Positions 39,401-54,400 of a DNA stretch of 64,000 nucleotides are shown here, in pieces. This DNA comes from Symsagittifera roscoffensis (taxonomy: Eukaryota > Xenacoelomorpha > Acoela > Convolutidae): positions 40,471,676 to 40,535,675 of the forward strand of contig NC_087062.1 in NCBI RefSeq assembly GCF_963678635.1. The letters are read 5' to 3'. The notes beneath the pieces are model-generated. The model saw only the letters and a program-made list of their open reading frames with translations. It was not told the origin of the DNA and ran no database searches. The position numbers and the translations under genes are program-made. The first letter of the stretch is position 1; every line of letters begins with the position of its first letter.

Positions 39401-42400
39401 TAGTAAACTTTCAGAGCCATGGAAACGTCTAATTAAAAAAAACTGCTTCCAAGATATTTCACTGTTACTCAAAAACGCAGTGCATCTAGCATGGCTATTG
39501 GTGAACCTCGAACCAACAATTATGTGGAGAATAGATAAATGTTCGCAGATTGATTTTCTAGGCTGTACGATAGAGAGGAAACGATCATTCTGATCATACC
39601 GAGTTGAGTGACTCAATCCACTCTGGGTCAATGTCCCCATCGCATATGATCCAGCTGTTCACACTCAGGGGCTCCTTCACCACCTGTCTCGCACTGTATG
39701 TCAACACACCATCTGTCCACTCCCTAGTGTCCAGGTCAATTGAACCCAGCAGCTGAACAAAACAGACAGAGCGTTATCGTTTCATATCTGACTTCACGGA
39801 ATGAATTTAAAGTTACAAGAAAACATGGTTTGCGTCTTTGAGATAATGGCATTTTTTCGTTATTTTGTTTCAAGACTCAAAAGAATTAGTAGCATCGTCA
39901 GTTTTTCAAGCTTTGGTAATTGGTTTAGGATTGAAGATCAAAACTGCCATCATCTATTTGATTTAAAACGCAGTTTTTGGAAAATTATCGAGAGGGGATA
40001 CGGAGATTCGCACCACTTGTGATTAATCACATTCAGAGCATGGCAAGCTATCGGATAAAAAATGAACCGGAAGTCTAAGTAGCAAATATTTTTAATAATG
40101 AAAAAACTATATCTACCAAAACTTGTATATCACGGTTTGCCTCGAAAGAAATTAGTTTTAGAAGAATCATGTCAAAGAAAAAAATGTCTGTCTGAACTTA
40201 GCATTAGAAAAGCGGCAACTTTACAAAGCGGTAACTAAGCCGACAATACTTGGGAAGACGAACTTTGCAACAAAAAAGATGCCCTAAGAAGCTAAGCATA
40301 AAAAAATGTATAACTCAAGTTTATAAGTCCCGCTCAGTCTGAAAGTATAATTTTGCCCAAAGTGGCATTGCATTCCATTGCTGTACTATGAACTGTCACG
40401 CCGTGACTTCACATCTTGTTATCTAAACTATATGATATTTGTATACGTTGGTAAAAATCACTAACTTTGTGATCAACCTCCAAGACTGGTTGCCAGCTTA
40501 ATATATATTAAGTTTAACTTGTAAAATGAGGTTTCCAACAAAAAGAGTTCAAAGCTAAAGATACACACAGGATGCAATATGAAGCTTCTTAGCCAAAATA
40601 TTTCATGCCGAAATCTTTCAAGCCGGATACACCTTTAAATTAAAAAAGAAATTAAACACAGAAAATAGAGACATAGGCAAAGCTGCAACTTCGCAAACAC
40701 AAGCAAAAAACGGCAAAAAGTAGATCCAAAAAAGTCAAAAAGTGAAGAAAAAAAAGTTCTAAAAGATCTGCTGTTCCGGAATCGAACGTGCCACCAAATT
40801 TGCCAAGAAAAAAGAGGATATCGTAATATGACACTGCGCTCCACTTGTAAAGAGCAATTATACAATAACGTATTTGGTAATTCTAGCTTGAAAAAAAAAA
40901 CTGCAAGATTGAAAAAAAAAACTGAAAAGAACTGGTATTCAAAATGCAAAGATGCTCAAAATATATTTGTGCTAACAAGGAGGTGAGTCCTCCAGAAGAC
41001 CTATGGACAAAGTTTTTCATGGGAGAAAATCTGGTACCCGATTGCAATACACTTGCTCCCACATGAGTAAATATCAGGGAATCAATCCAACTTTTGTATC
41101 AACCTTTTGCTCATTTTCTTGTTCAATTGCAAGCACATTCTAAATAAGTGTGAAGTTAAAATAATGATCTTTTGTGGCAAAATAACTGGCAGTGTAGTGT
41201 TACCTGTTGTCTGGGCATGGCTTTGGGATTGACAGTGTAGAGGACCACTTTGTTGCTGATCTTGAGCAGAGCCTGCTGGAGTATCTTCCAGATGGTGGAT
41301 TTTCCAGCCCCACTTGGCCCAACAACCACCACTCCTGTACGCTGTCTCAGTTGTTCATACAGCTCAAGCGATTTCTTCACCTAAAAACACCCATTCTTTA
41401 ATCACTCCGTAGTTAGATACATAAGTTCAGGCATAAGCCAACTATTTAAATTCACATAAGTTTTGCAAATAAGTTTTAAAACAACCAATCTTGTAAAAAG
41501 AAAAATAGTTGAACTGATAGGGCTTTTGAGAGCTTTCCGCTTAAATTTCGCCAAGAACCTAGGTCTTCACCCGTTTTATTCTTCATAACGTTGGCAAACG
41601 AAACGCTAATTTTGAATGCTCGCCTCTAGGATTGCATACTTGGATACGGTGCCAAAACTGCATGCATTTATGAGCAACCACCAACAGCACAAAATATGTA
41701 TCTATTTTCTCACTCGAGCAAACAAATTGCAAAATGTTCACCTGTCTTGGCATAATCTGCAGGTGCATTTCATTGCACGCTTCTTTGATTGCATTTTCGA
41801 TTTCCTCATAGGAGACATCAATCGACTCAATTCCAGGAAATACGTCCTTGATAATCCCTTCAAATCTCTGCATGTCAATAAATGTCAGTTTTGACAAAGT
41901 GTTCAGACGCAAAGCTTGAACACATATTACAGTTTCGTCAATTGTCGAATCTGATTGGTCGGTCGCTTCTCGCTTTGCTTTCTTGAGTAGGTCCCCACAT
42001 CCTTTGAGGACTGTTTTGAGTGCACGCAGACCCCAGTCGTAATGTTGTTGTGGGGTCAACAGTCCCCTAAAATTTAAAAGGATGATTTAAAAAAGAGACA
42101 AAAAGTATAACAAGGATAGCCGGTTACTGTGCAAGTAGCACACAAAACTCCGATCATAGTCTTGGAAAAACACAAAAAATTTTTTTTCTATTTAGTGCCG
42201 TTTTTTCTTTGTGGTGTGATAAAAAGATCTGAACGAAAAATTAAAAATTAATAAAATTGAAAAACAGATTTTGTAAAAAAAAGACTAAAAAACAAAAAAA
42301 AAGGTTAAAAAAAATTTTGCTTCAATTTTTTTTTGCAGAATTTTATTTTTTATTTTTGAAATTTTCGATGCTCAAAATGGCGCTAAAAACTCCAGAACCA

Positions 42401-45400
42401 ACTTAAATTGAGTAAAATTTAGTTTTCAAAGCTTAAATTCAGCATAAATGAGCTATTGTAAGCCTGCACGCTCACCTTATAAGCGCAAAATTAGACCAAA
42501 AATCAAAAGTTTCAAACCGGTTTTTCTCGACACAGACATTTTTTTCAGAATTTTTAATGACGTTCGAATCATGCCTGAAAGGGCTTTAATATGATATATC
42601 ACTCGACCCACTCCGATGAATATTTGTGGTATTTTCTCTTGGTTGAAAAACGACATAAGCCTTCTCGCTCGCTCAAAATTAGACAAAAATCAAAATTTTA
42701 AAGCTGTTTCTCTCGATACTGGGACAACTTTTTGAAATTTTTCAAATGCATTCAAATCTCGGCTAAAAAAGCTTAATTATGATATATCACTCGACCCATT
42801 CCAGTGCTTTCTTGTGGTACCTGATAGTGCGAGGAAAACAAAAAGAAAAAAACTAAAACACACCCGAATACAAAATTCCTCCCCATTTTTCAAATTTTCG
42901 GACCAAAAACAGTTAATTTTCACTTAAACCTGTCATATTGAACATGAAATACTTAACTTTGAATTCCGGGATAGACGTTGAAAACGAATCGAACCCGTTA
43001 GAATGGACTTAACTAATAAACCAAAAAACCAAATGCAGCAATTTAAGTTAACGAGATTTCAATCGATTTTAATAATATAACAAGAGTGCTCGTATATCAG
43101 GGCAAAGCCCTGAACGTTCCCCCAACTGTCCCTTAAATCACATCGAATAGTTTTTGGGAAGAGAAAATATTAAAAACCTATATATTTTGGACAATTTCAA
43201 AGTGTAAAATTTTGAGTCGTAAGAAATTAATACGACCAATTAGCTAGCCTCAATTCAATTTGGAACAATTTGGTTGTGCGGGATATAATTCGCAACGCAT
43301 AAATAATTTGCATTACGCTCTCAGCATTATTAATAAACTCTTTAAAGCGCGCATCATTTAGTCCAGAACATGGAAAATTTGGCAACTTTCAAACCCCCAG
43401 AACTTTACAAAAAATGATCGGAGGTGAAATATCTTTTTATATTTGAACTCAGGAAGTCGATATCTTCAATGGGGTATAAAAAATTTTTGTTGAAATTATT
43501 ATTTCCATCGGTGAAAATTGACTGAATAAAAAAACCAAACCGAGCATAAATATTCCGTTTTCTTCGACAGTCGGAACAATAATAATTTTATGAGGATGGC
43601 GAAACCTACTTTGACAGATTGAACACAGCGAACAGTTTTCTTCCCAGCATGGAAGCCTCCTTGTAGCCTTCTGCAAACAACAACACCTCCGAAATCAACT
43701 CGTTATCCGGCTTCGACATCGCCACTGGTCGAAACAGCTGTTTCAAATTATCCGGCAGTTTCTGTCTGCCTCCGTATCCTTTTCCAGCGGGATTGAGGGT
43801 GATGAAAATGCCAGAGTTATGGTCCAGATCTATGTCTCTATCCATGAGTTGAAGAGATGTTTGCTTCTGCTTGAGAGCGGCCTGGATAACTTGGATTTGC
43901 ATGGAGACAGCAGACAACACTGCTTCTTCCAACCTAAAAAAAACTTTAGAATTAATATAAAATAAAATATAAAATATAAACCAATTAACACGAAAGGTAA
44001 AATGTGCTTCAGACAAAAAGTTATAAAAACTAGATAGTGGACAAAAAAGATGTAGTAACAAGAAATTTAAACCGATACAAATTTATAACAAATTAAACAG
44101 ATACAGAAAATTTCAAGAATAACATCAAAATTCTCATTCCAAACCCCGCTGCGTAATAAGGGTCATAATAGACTGTTTTATTGAATGTAAGATTTTCGAA
44201 TCTGAACCAGTCAAAAACATCGCTTCACCTGTTGAACTCGTCGAAACATCCCCACGCGCCACATTTGATGATTCCAATGAATATCCTGCCCATTGACTGC
44301 AGATCAATCCCCTCGTCGCAATTAAACACCAGAACTTGCCGGCCGAAAAGTCCTCCAAGCGCCTTCACTGACTCCGTTTTGCCGGTACCCGCCGGTCCGT
44401 AGGGGTTCCCACCCAACCCTAGGTGCATGGCCTGTGTCAGGGTCAAGTAACACTTATCAGTTAAAGGCGAGTGGACTAGTTTGGGGGCGTTGCCTTGATA
44501 CTCGTAAGTGTAGTCGAACTGAGCTTCAACCATTTTCATATAAGCTTCGATCTCACTTTGGGATGAACTTTTACAGTAGAATCGCAACTGTTTCTGCCAA
44601 TCCCACACAATGACGTCCTTGCTACGCGACTGATTCAGTTGTTTGATCACGTCGATTTCGTGAACACAGTCCAAAATCAATGCTTTCAGCTTCGATTCTA
44701 AAACTTGAGCATCTTGGTTTGAGTTGACACTAGAAATATCCACGTTTGTGAAACTCGACAACTTATCGTTCATTTCCCGCATCAACGCATCTAAGCCGTT
44801 TCGTTTCAAAGATTTTTCTCCTCTTTCAGTGAACGTTATTTGCTCAGTTAAGCAGAGGATTTGCGAAGGAAACTTGAAAACAGCGCGCGTCGGATCATTC
44901 GGGAATTCAGATAAACATTTACCGAGCAGAAGCGCCAATGTTCGTTTCATTTCTCCCGCCAATTCCGATAACCACTTTTCAACATCGTTGCTGATTTTTA
45001 CAGGCTCGTTCAGAGGTACAACTTCACCCACAAGCGAGCACATTGCCAAGATTGATTTCTTGGAATCGTCGAATTTTACCGTATTGATTCCTTGGAACAA
45101 CTTCTTTAAGTGGCTTTGGATAACCTCCGGATTGGTAGCCTGACCCAAAATTTCAAGCAGATCGTCGTCACCGATGAAGTAGAACCTTGGAAATGCAGCT
45201 CGCTTTTCCTCCAAAAACTGAGCCAGTGACTTTTGGCACCTTTGGAGCTGGTCCAGAAGATTGTTCAGAACACTTCTAAGACCGGTTCGGTTGCACATAG
45301 AAATTACTCTAGCGTCTCTTTCAATGTCACCCATAATTCCTCGAAACTCATCGTTAACTTTTCGGAACCTCGCTTGTTCTTTCGGCAATGCTCCTCGGGC

Positions 45401-48400
45401 GAAGATCGGCTCCAAGTAAAGCCACTTTCTTTGTATCTGGTTGAGATTCAACACATATTCGTCAATATCGGCCAAACGTGTTTCCCAAACTTTCGCTTTG
45501 TCCTCGAACGCTGCGTAGTAAGGAGAATCTTTGAGAGACTGCAAGAGACATTGATTGTCTCCGACTTGATTCACCAGGTCTTTGTAATCCTTGATCAACA
45601 TAAGTCTATTTCTATTCGTGTCGGAATGTTCTAGCAGATTGAAACTAGTTCCACCTCCCCAGAGATCCAACTCTCGAAGCGCATCTCGGATAGAGATTTC
45701 ACCTTGAGCTCTCAAGTTCAGCTCTTTCAGGGGCTCAACATTGCAATTAATTATCTCCGAAGCACCCAAAATATCACCAAAAGTCAATTTCTCAAGAGCA
45801 ATGCTGTGTGAGATTCCCAGAAGTCGGTAGAGATCAAGCCAATGATCAGGCGAGAATGAGTCACCTTTTAAGTACTTAAGCAACCCTGCAGTAACGATAT
45901 ACTTTGCAACATCATTATTGAGTTTCACTACAAGAACACTTCTCGGGTCGTAACCTTCACCAGCGAGAGTACTCGGGTTCAGTCGATCTTTCCAGTCTTT
46001 GACGTAATCCTGGAACGAGTTGGTCTTCACTCGGAAAGAAATCCAATCCTCAGACGTCATTTTTTCCATGCCTTCTAAGAACTCTCCAAATAGAGACCAG
46101 TTCTTTTGGTACTCTCCGATTTCGTCTCTTAGCTGATCCAATTCTGGGAAATCTGGAATCGCGATTCCAAATTGCTGGCACTGTTCGACTAACTTGTCTC
46201 GGTTTTGCAACAAATCGTCAAACTCAAGTCGCTTTTCTTGGACTGATTTGAGAGCTGCCTTGAGACTGTTTGAATCGCCCGAGTCCAAGGTGTCATCGGA
46301 TGGTCTAAACTGGGTCCAACGAGATCGGAACTTTTCGATGTCTTGCCTGAAATCAAGTATCACTTTCTCGGTATTTTCCTTCAGTTTTTCAACCTGGTCA
46401 GCAATCATCATCTGGAAGCTTTCCATCATGATTTCAAACTTATCCCATCGAGCATGGAGACTGTTCACTTCATCTACCCCTTGTCCTTGAGTCATTCGAA
46501 GCAGTCGGTTTTTGTCCACAATTTTAGCAAACACGGGTTGCAGCTAAAAGTAAACAGATTTTCTAAGTCAACAATAACAAATTTTCAAACAAATACTACA
46601 AAAACAAGTATAGCCAATTCATGTGCAAGTAGCATAGAAAATTCCGACCACAGTAGTTCCTAAATACATAAAACTTAAAAAATAAGACTTGTGTCGTTTT
46701 GCGTGTGTGTGTCTGCAGGGACAATGGAAAAGGACAAAATTAAGCTTCGAAACATTGATAATGAGTTCAGTTCGACAAAATTTATCTTTGCAAAATTTAC
46801 ACAGAGGTGAAGCTGCACTTCACAAACACAAGCAAAAAAAACGGCAAAAACTAGCTGTATAAAGGAAAAACGCGAAAAAGGACAGAATACAAAATAAACC
46901 TTGAGAAAAAAACTTTTGCTAGGTTCCGAAATCAAACAACCGACGTAGTGTTCTCGCATCTGCTTCACGGCCGCAGGAAAAAAAGCAAAAACCTGCTACC
47001 AATAAAACCAACAGAACAGATGCTATTAGATTGACAATGCTACGCAACAAAAAAGCCACCAAAGGAGCACTTTTATTTGCGAGTTGGCTTTTAAAAAATG
47101 TGGACTCTTAATATAACCTTATATCCTTTAGCTCGCTAGTTAAATAAAACGAAAACAAATTAGTTTCCAGAAAAGCATTTTGATTTTTTTTTTCAAATTA
47201 TTAAAGTTTACTTTCCCTAAGGATAATCGAAAAGCAATCTGTGCTCAAAAAGGGGTACTAAAATTTCAAAAACTGCATTTTCAAAAAATATATAGCGCAA
47301 TAAATTGCTTTTTGCCCTACAAGTCTGAGAAAACCTTCAAAAAGATTCAAAAAAATATGAAGCCACTTTTCTAAAATTTTGTCACTTTTTAGACATTTAA
47401 TTTTTTTAAAGTTTCAGGAGCCAGGAAATCGCTAGCTAAGTTTTCAACACAGAGGTAAAGCAGCTCTATAAAATGCAATAAGAAAGAGTAGAAAGAAACC
47501 ACGAATTAGTATAAAAAATCGACGACTTCTCGGATTTGAACCTAAGACCTACTGCGACCTACAAATTATGAGTCTCACTAAACATTCAGCCACGGGCCAT
47601 TAATATGGCAAACACTAGCCACCAATAAAGCAGAGAACAGATGCTATGCAATTTCCAATACTACAGTGAAATTTCCATGTAAGTGAACACTTTCAATGAA
47701 CACTTTAATTTGCGAGTTAAGTAAGAATAAAAGAAGGTTCGTACTAATACACTAACGCTCGCAAGCTCGCTAGTTAAATAACCATTTTTTTGGTTAAACT
47801 TAATTTTTTATTGCTTTAATAATCGTGACGAATAAAGCTTCAGTAACACTTCATATAACAAACATTATTCTGAGAAAAATTTTTAGGAATTTTAAATATC
47901 GTTCAAATTACGATTGAAAGGACTTTTACATGATTTATCATTTGATCCATTCTGATGATTTGCGGAGCCTGATTGTGCGTGAAAAAAAAACTAGAACACA
48001 CCCGATGAAAACTACACCACTGCTAAACAGGTGAAAAACCTTAATTATTTGATTCCACTGAGGTGTAGTGAATAAGATCTTGATGAAAAAATTGAAAAAC
48101 AGATACAATAATCTACGCTTTTTTGGGATTATATTTCAAGCTTATACTCACGTCAGTTTTCTGTTTGGTGTACTCGTGGTGTTTCGTATTGGCTTCTGTA
48201 ACCTCCTGTACACTCTGAGGACGTTTCTCCAAAGTATCCAGCGCCTCAGTCAGGAAACTGTCAATCTTGTGAACATCTTCAAGAGCTGATATCTTCAGAG
48301 AATCAACGAGGACATCGAACAACTGCTGAAGTAGATCTTCAATAGTGTTGCGAATAGGCACACACGAAATCACAAAGCAGTCCAGTTTTATTTGCAGAGG

Positions 48401-51400
48401 AAGTTTCTCGAACTCTTTGCCTTTCGTTTTGACTAGTTTGAAGTTTCGCTCGAAATCTTCGACAGTGTTACAAGACTTTTGCACTAGTTCTTCCAGATTA
48501 ATCTTGCCAAGAACAACCCAGGGCTAAAAACACGAGCTTTTAAAAAATGTAACAAAAGGCTGAAATAAAACATCAAACTTATTCTAGCTGATTTTTTTTA
48601 AGTTGAGTTTCAATTGGCTGTAAACTTCTCAATGAGTAAAAAAAACACTATAGAGATGCCAATTAATATTTGCGTCATGTTATAACCATTCAAAATTGGC
48701 AAGCCCGATGAAAATATCATAAGCCCTTCATCAAGGTGATGTTTATGTTTTTTTTAAATTAACCTCAAATTGTTGAAGAGCTTTGGCCAAATTTTGCATT
48801 AAATTCTCTGCTTTCTTGAATACATTTGAGAAGCTGCTCGAATTTCTTTCAATCATCAACGGGAAAATATTCACGCTTCCTGGTGCTTGATCAGCCGCCG
48901 TCATCGCTTTGATCTGGTTGGGCAACGACATGAACCTTCTAAGGGTCCGGTAGTATTGCGTCTTGATCTCTTCAATTCCAGGACTAAATTGAAGCTTCAT
49001 CTGCTTGAAGACAATTTCTACCTTGATTTCAGGCTGGTTTTGGTTGATACTCTCAAGTCCAAGTTGATACTGGTGCTCGAACGTCTTGTAGACCTGGTGG
49101 TTCCAATGAGCCGCCCATTGTTTCAGTTCCTTGTATCCCTCCGATTCAACTTCTTCGAAGATCTTCCGACATTGTTTCAAGGTATCTCGCCAATGTTGCT
49201 CTCTTTTAAGCAGGTCAATGTCATAAAGTTCAGAAACTTTATCAACCAAAGCAAAATGTGCTTTTCGGAGCCTTCGATTTTGCAGTGACAAAGTCTCCGC
49301 TGCTTTTTGCAACTGCTCAATGTATTGCTCCAAATTATCCGGATCATCCCATGTAACTTCAATTTTCTCTCCTTTTTGGGACGACTTACTAGCTTTTGGG
49401 TTCTTAACGATATTCTCGAAGTCCAACGCCGCCTGCAACATCATGGGCTGTTGACATCTGATCATTTGGGCGTCAATTGTGTTATAGAAATTAGCCACTT
49501 GTTTCAGAACCATAGCGTACTGGTAAAACTTTTGGCCTTGTTGGACAGTTTGCTGAATCTTGGCTGGAATCGAAAAGCCCATCGCGCTGAGGTTACGCAC
49601 CTCACGAATCAGAGTGACCAGACGTTCTCTAAAATTTACTTTCAGATGTCCGTCTTTATGGTCAAGTTCCATGATCTTAACAGTAGTTGCCAGACTGATT
49701 GAAGCGTTTGGGTCATTTATCGCATCTAGGGTTTCCGAAACCCACTTGTCGAAAATCTCTTGCTTGTAAGCTACCATTGATTCAACCTGAGATTGGCAGA
49801 AACTGGCAAACTTTGGGAAACCTTGAAGGTCGCTCAAAATCGGTTCACCATCCTGATGACTGCTTGCTATTCTACTTTGCAGCATCCGAACGTAGTTCAT
49901 TTCATTGATAAGTTTAGGCAGGGTTGTCATGGACATTTTGGGTTTGGATCTTCCTCGTCTGAGGTTCTCGAATTCATCGCCCATTCCTTTAGCGAAGGAA
50001 CCAAGCTGGCTTAGAAGAGCCTCTCGTTCCTGTATCAATTCTTGTTTGATGGTGCCTCTTTTGATCAGCTCCTGGTAGCGGAGGAACTCTTGCAGAAGCT
50101 GAAACATATACTCATTAAAATATCCTAAAATTGAAAACAGTCAGTTGCCAAATAGTTTAATTGCATCGATAGCCTCAAACTACAAGTTACAGACAGCTGT
50201 GAAAAACAAATTACCGTCAGAAACTATTTTTAACTATTTGTGAAGAAGTTTAGTTAGCATAAATTCATTCTTTATTTTTATGTAACCAAACAAAATATTT
50301 GTTTTTCTGGAACAAAAATGCTTCTATTTTTCCTCAAATAATCATTTTCTTTTTTCTAAAATCCACATAAAAAGATCATACAAAGAAAACAGGTTGTGCT
50401 TGTATTTATATGTTTTCAACTCCTAAGCACTACACATTCACACCTGTTCTCCTTTGGAGTCGCAACTGGAAAGCTGTTGCTTCATCTTCCTCGCCACATG
50501 TCTCTCAACTGGCACTAACTTATTCCCGAACTGCTGCAGGGCACTCTCCCACTGGGGCTGGGTGAAGGGGTTGTACATGACTGGATCCAAAGATCGGAAG
50601 GGGTCAAAGAGGGAGGAGGTGCCGAACTGACTCTGCTCTGTGTCATCTAGCAGCCAGCTGAGTTGCTGATGTAACACTCTGCACGACATGATCTGAAACA
50701 GAACATTCTAGAAGAATGAATATTTTCAAGGCTAAAGGTACAGCGGAGGGAAGCGGAGCACATACATGTTGCCCAAGTCTAAACAAATTGAAATTTCACA
50801 ATTCTAGTCTCATAATTCAACAAAGCGAGAAAAAAATCAGATAAAAAATTATCATCACAAACTACATTTTCTGACACCCTTTGATTTCATACTAAGTAGG
50901 TAAGGCTTTGTTCATTAGTAATTGAAAGGCAGAAATTAGAAGTTCACGAAGTAATTCAGAGTCACTGATTGCTAGTCGAATTTATGTGAAGGACGATTAA
51001 ATAGCAGCTGACCTCTTTGAGTCTGTTGCCCAGATAGACGATTCCCTCGAAAGGCAGCTTGGGACTTTTCCAGGTGTGCAGAGTGTCCTGTCTCCATAGA
51101 TTACACTTGTTAGTCATCAGACGTCTCCAGTCGTCACAGATCTGCACACCCAGCCTCAGATTGGATTTGACCTCGTGGTAGTCGCCTCTCCAGCAGTCCA
51201 CTTTAGACACTTGTCGCTGCACGAAGCGGCCGATATCTCCGCCTGAATTGAGAAACCAATACTTCAGTTATATTCAACAAAAAGAAAGCTTCAGAAGATA
51301 TAAGAGCCATTTATTGAGAACGGTGAAGATTTCCAATAAGATATTTGTTGATTATAAGAACTTCAATAGTTTGGGTAAAAAACAGCTATTTTGAGATTGT

Positions 51401-54400
51401 GGATAAATGCTACACTACTATAAAATTACCAAAATTCTTAAAAATTAAATAATTAACTAAAAAAAGAAGAATGAAAAAAAAAACACTTAGGCAATAACTA
51501 ATAAAACGATGCCGAATTAAACTCAAAGCGACCACGTCGAAATAACTTTTGCCTTACTTACATACTTCAACGGTCTGTTTACATTTCGGCGCCTTTTTTC
51601 ATACGCAATCGGTACATACCGATTACTTCAATCAGATGTTTCATTCTGTCTTCAGGGTACAGAGGCTCTCTATCAGTTATACCCCACACAGCGTCTAGTA
51701 CTTCGACGACCTTCGGCAGGAAATCGGCCACCGCTTCTAAAGTCTCGTTCTCCATACCCCGGAAAAACTGGCCCACTTTTGCGAACTGCTTCGAGTACTC
51801 GGCTGCTCTGTCTTTGGCCTTGAAGGATGCCATTGACGAGTTTTCGATATCGCTCCAGTGAGTTATCTCATCCGTTGTTCGCAGAACTCCTTAAACATTA
51901 GGGTGCAAATTTTCATGCTTCAATTTATTCGTTGACATTAATAAAAGCACTACACTGATAAAATGCTGGCAATTAAAATGGAAATGAACTAAAAAAATAA
52001 CGGACAGGGCACTAAAAAAACGCATCCAGTGAATTCGATTCAACTACTCACCTTTGGTTCCCCATCAATTGCAAGTACTATCAAAAAGTGTGGGGCTATT
52101 GAAAAAATCCGTTCTTTTTTCTTCCATTTTTGCGATTAACTTGAACAGCGCTTGTCTTAGATACCAATTTACCTTGAAAATAGGCATCGTCGCCAAGATT
52201 GACCTTTGCCTGTGCGTCTCCATTTCTAGTATTTTCAGCAAGTTTCGAGTCTAGGGCTTTCAGTAGACTGAGCAGACTGGAATCTGCGACTGATACTTCG
52301 TCTCCCTTTGAACCATTGTCGGCTAGAAGAGGTGCATACACCTTGTGGAGAGCATGGTAAAAGGAACTCATGGGAGACTCTACAATTGTGACGACAATCA
52401 CGTTGGCTTGGATATTGCTCACATCTACGATAACGTCGGGTCGAATCTTACTCATAGCCACACACTTTTCCATTGTTATGTTCTCTGCTAAAGGCTGAAA
52501 ATACGAAAATACATGTCTTCAAATCTTTTCCGAACTCATAAATATCTGTTTAGCCTTCCTTCAGAGCTTAACTTAAATTCAGATTCCTACGAAACCTGAT
52601 GAACCAGTATCTGGTTAAATGACTCTTGATAAAACATTCGATAAACTTAAGCTTTGCGGATGCTGATAATTCGATTGAAACACAAACCTCAATATTAAGA
52701 GCGTTGTTTTGAGAAAAGGCAAAAACTTAAAAAAAACTCAAAAAATCAGAATTTTGACTTTTCCAAGGGCCATAAGTAATTGTGGAAAAAAATAAGGTCG
52801 TAACCACATAAGCATGAGATTTACACGTCATTTTTATTCCATTAAAACCATAATTTCAGATTTGGGAGGTTAGTTTTTGAGAAAACAAAAAAAATCCAAA
52901 AATTTGGGTGAAAAATTCTCCCAGACTTTTTCAAGGCTCAAGAACAGGGGGTACGTTAAAAAAAAGACTTCACGTATACGCAGGCGCACAGGGGAGTGCG
53001 GGGTCTTTCAAATGCTAACACCTTTTTGCATGCCAAAAAAGTAGTTTTTTTTTCTTAAAAAAAAAACTAAATTTTTTGAGAAAAGTGCAGTCTCAAAAAA
53101 ATGACAAAAAAAAACCGAATTTTATATATTTCCATAATGAATGTTTTTATCAATAAGAACAAACACGTGAATCATAAAATAAAAAACCAAAGCTTCGGAA
53201 AAAAAAGCTTAAAAATGGTACAAAATACTATAAATTGCATTTGGCAAAAAAACGGAAAATCAGCCGACAAAAATTAGGCCAAAAAAATCAACATTTTTCG
53301 AAAAAAAAAAACATTTTCAAAAATCCAAATAAAAAAAATTTTTCCAAAAAACCTTTCAACAAAATGAATTACTACCTAAAACGAAATTTAGGAAATTGAG
53401 CATGTCACTTTATCTAATTACCAAACTTTCTTTAGACTGCTGTCAGCAGACGCATAAAATGACTTTACAAAAAATGTCGAATTTATTCGAATAATGCATC
53501 ACAACCGTACAAACTGTCTGTGGAATCAATTTTTACACATTCAACATTATCATTGCACATACCACGATCTAAAACAAATTCAATTTCTTTAGTCTGTCGA
53601 ATATTAATCATAATAATAATCATACACAGAGGCGAAGCTGCACTTTCCAAACACTTGCGAGAACACGACCAAAAAGCAGCTCTAGCAAATGACATAAGAA
53701 AAAGCAGAAATAAGCCTCAAATTTGCAAAAACTCGAATTAGCAAAAATCTGCGACATAGTAAATCTGCGACATACTAACAATTCAGCCACGGATGCTTAA
53801 AATCCCCAAAAATTAGCCACCAATAATAACGCAGCTACATATGCTAATCAATTGCCAATTCATCCGAACAAAAGTAACCAGGCGGTGACAAAGCCAAAAC
53901 TACCTGACCCCAAACCTAATAAGACATTTTTAAAATTCAATCCTAATTAAAAATATTCTTGTCCCTTTTGCCCTTATAACACACACAAGCACGCAAAACA
54001 TATTTTTCGCACATCAAACGAGGCAAAAAGAGGCCATTAAGCCAACATAAACACAGAGGCGAAGCTGCACTTCGCAAACACTAGCAAAAACTCGACCAAA
54101 AAGCAGCTCTATTAAGTGAAATAATAAAAAAGTAGAAATAAGCCTCGATTTTGCACAAACTCGGCTACGTGTCGGATCGAATCTGCAACGTAGTAAATTT
54201 GAGTCTCACTCACTAACCATTCAGCCATGGATGCTTAAAATCCCCAAAAAACTAGCCACCAAAAATAACGCAGCTACATATGCTAATCAACTGCCAATTC
54301 GATGCAGCAAAATTAACACCAAATACAAAAAGATACAATTTTGCATGTAATAAATTGCAAATCATAAAGCCACATTATGTATAAATTATGCATTTCAAAA

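Noticed and set aside
43099-43113. CAGGGCAAAGCCCTG as a transposon terminus.
   Set aside because: No matching far end or target duplication was found within the intron.
54174-54228. The tRNA-like unit as a real tRNA gene.
   Set aside because: The acceptor stem does not pair and the same unit recurs in several decayed repeat copies, so it belongs to a dispersed element.
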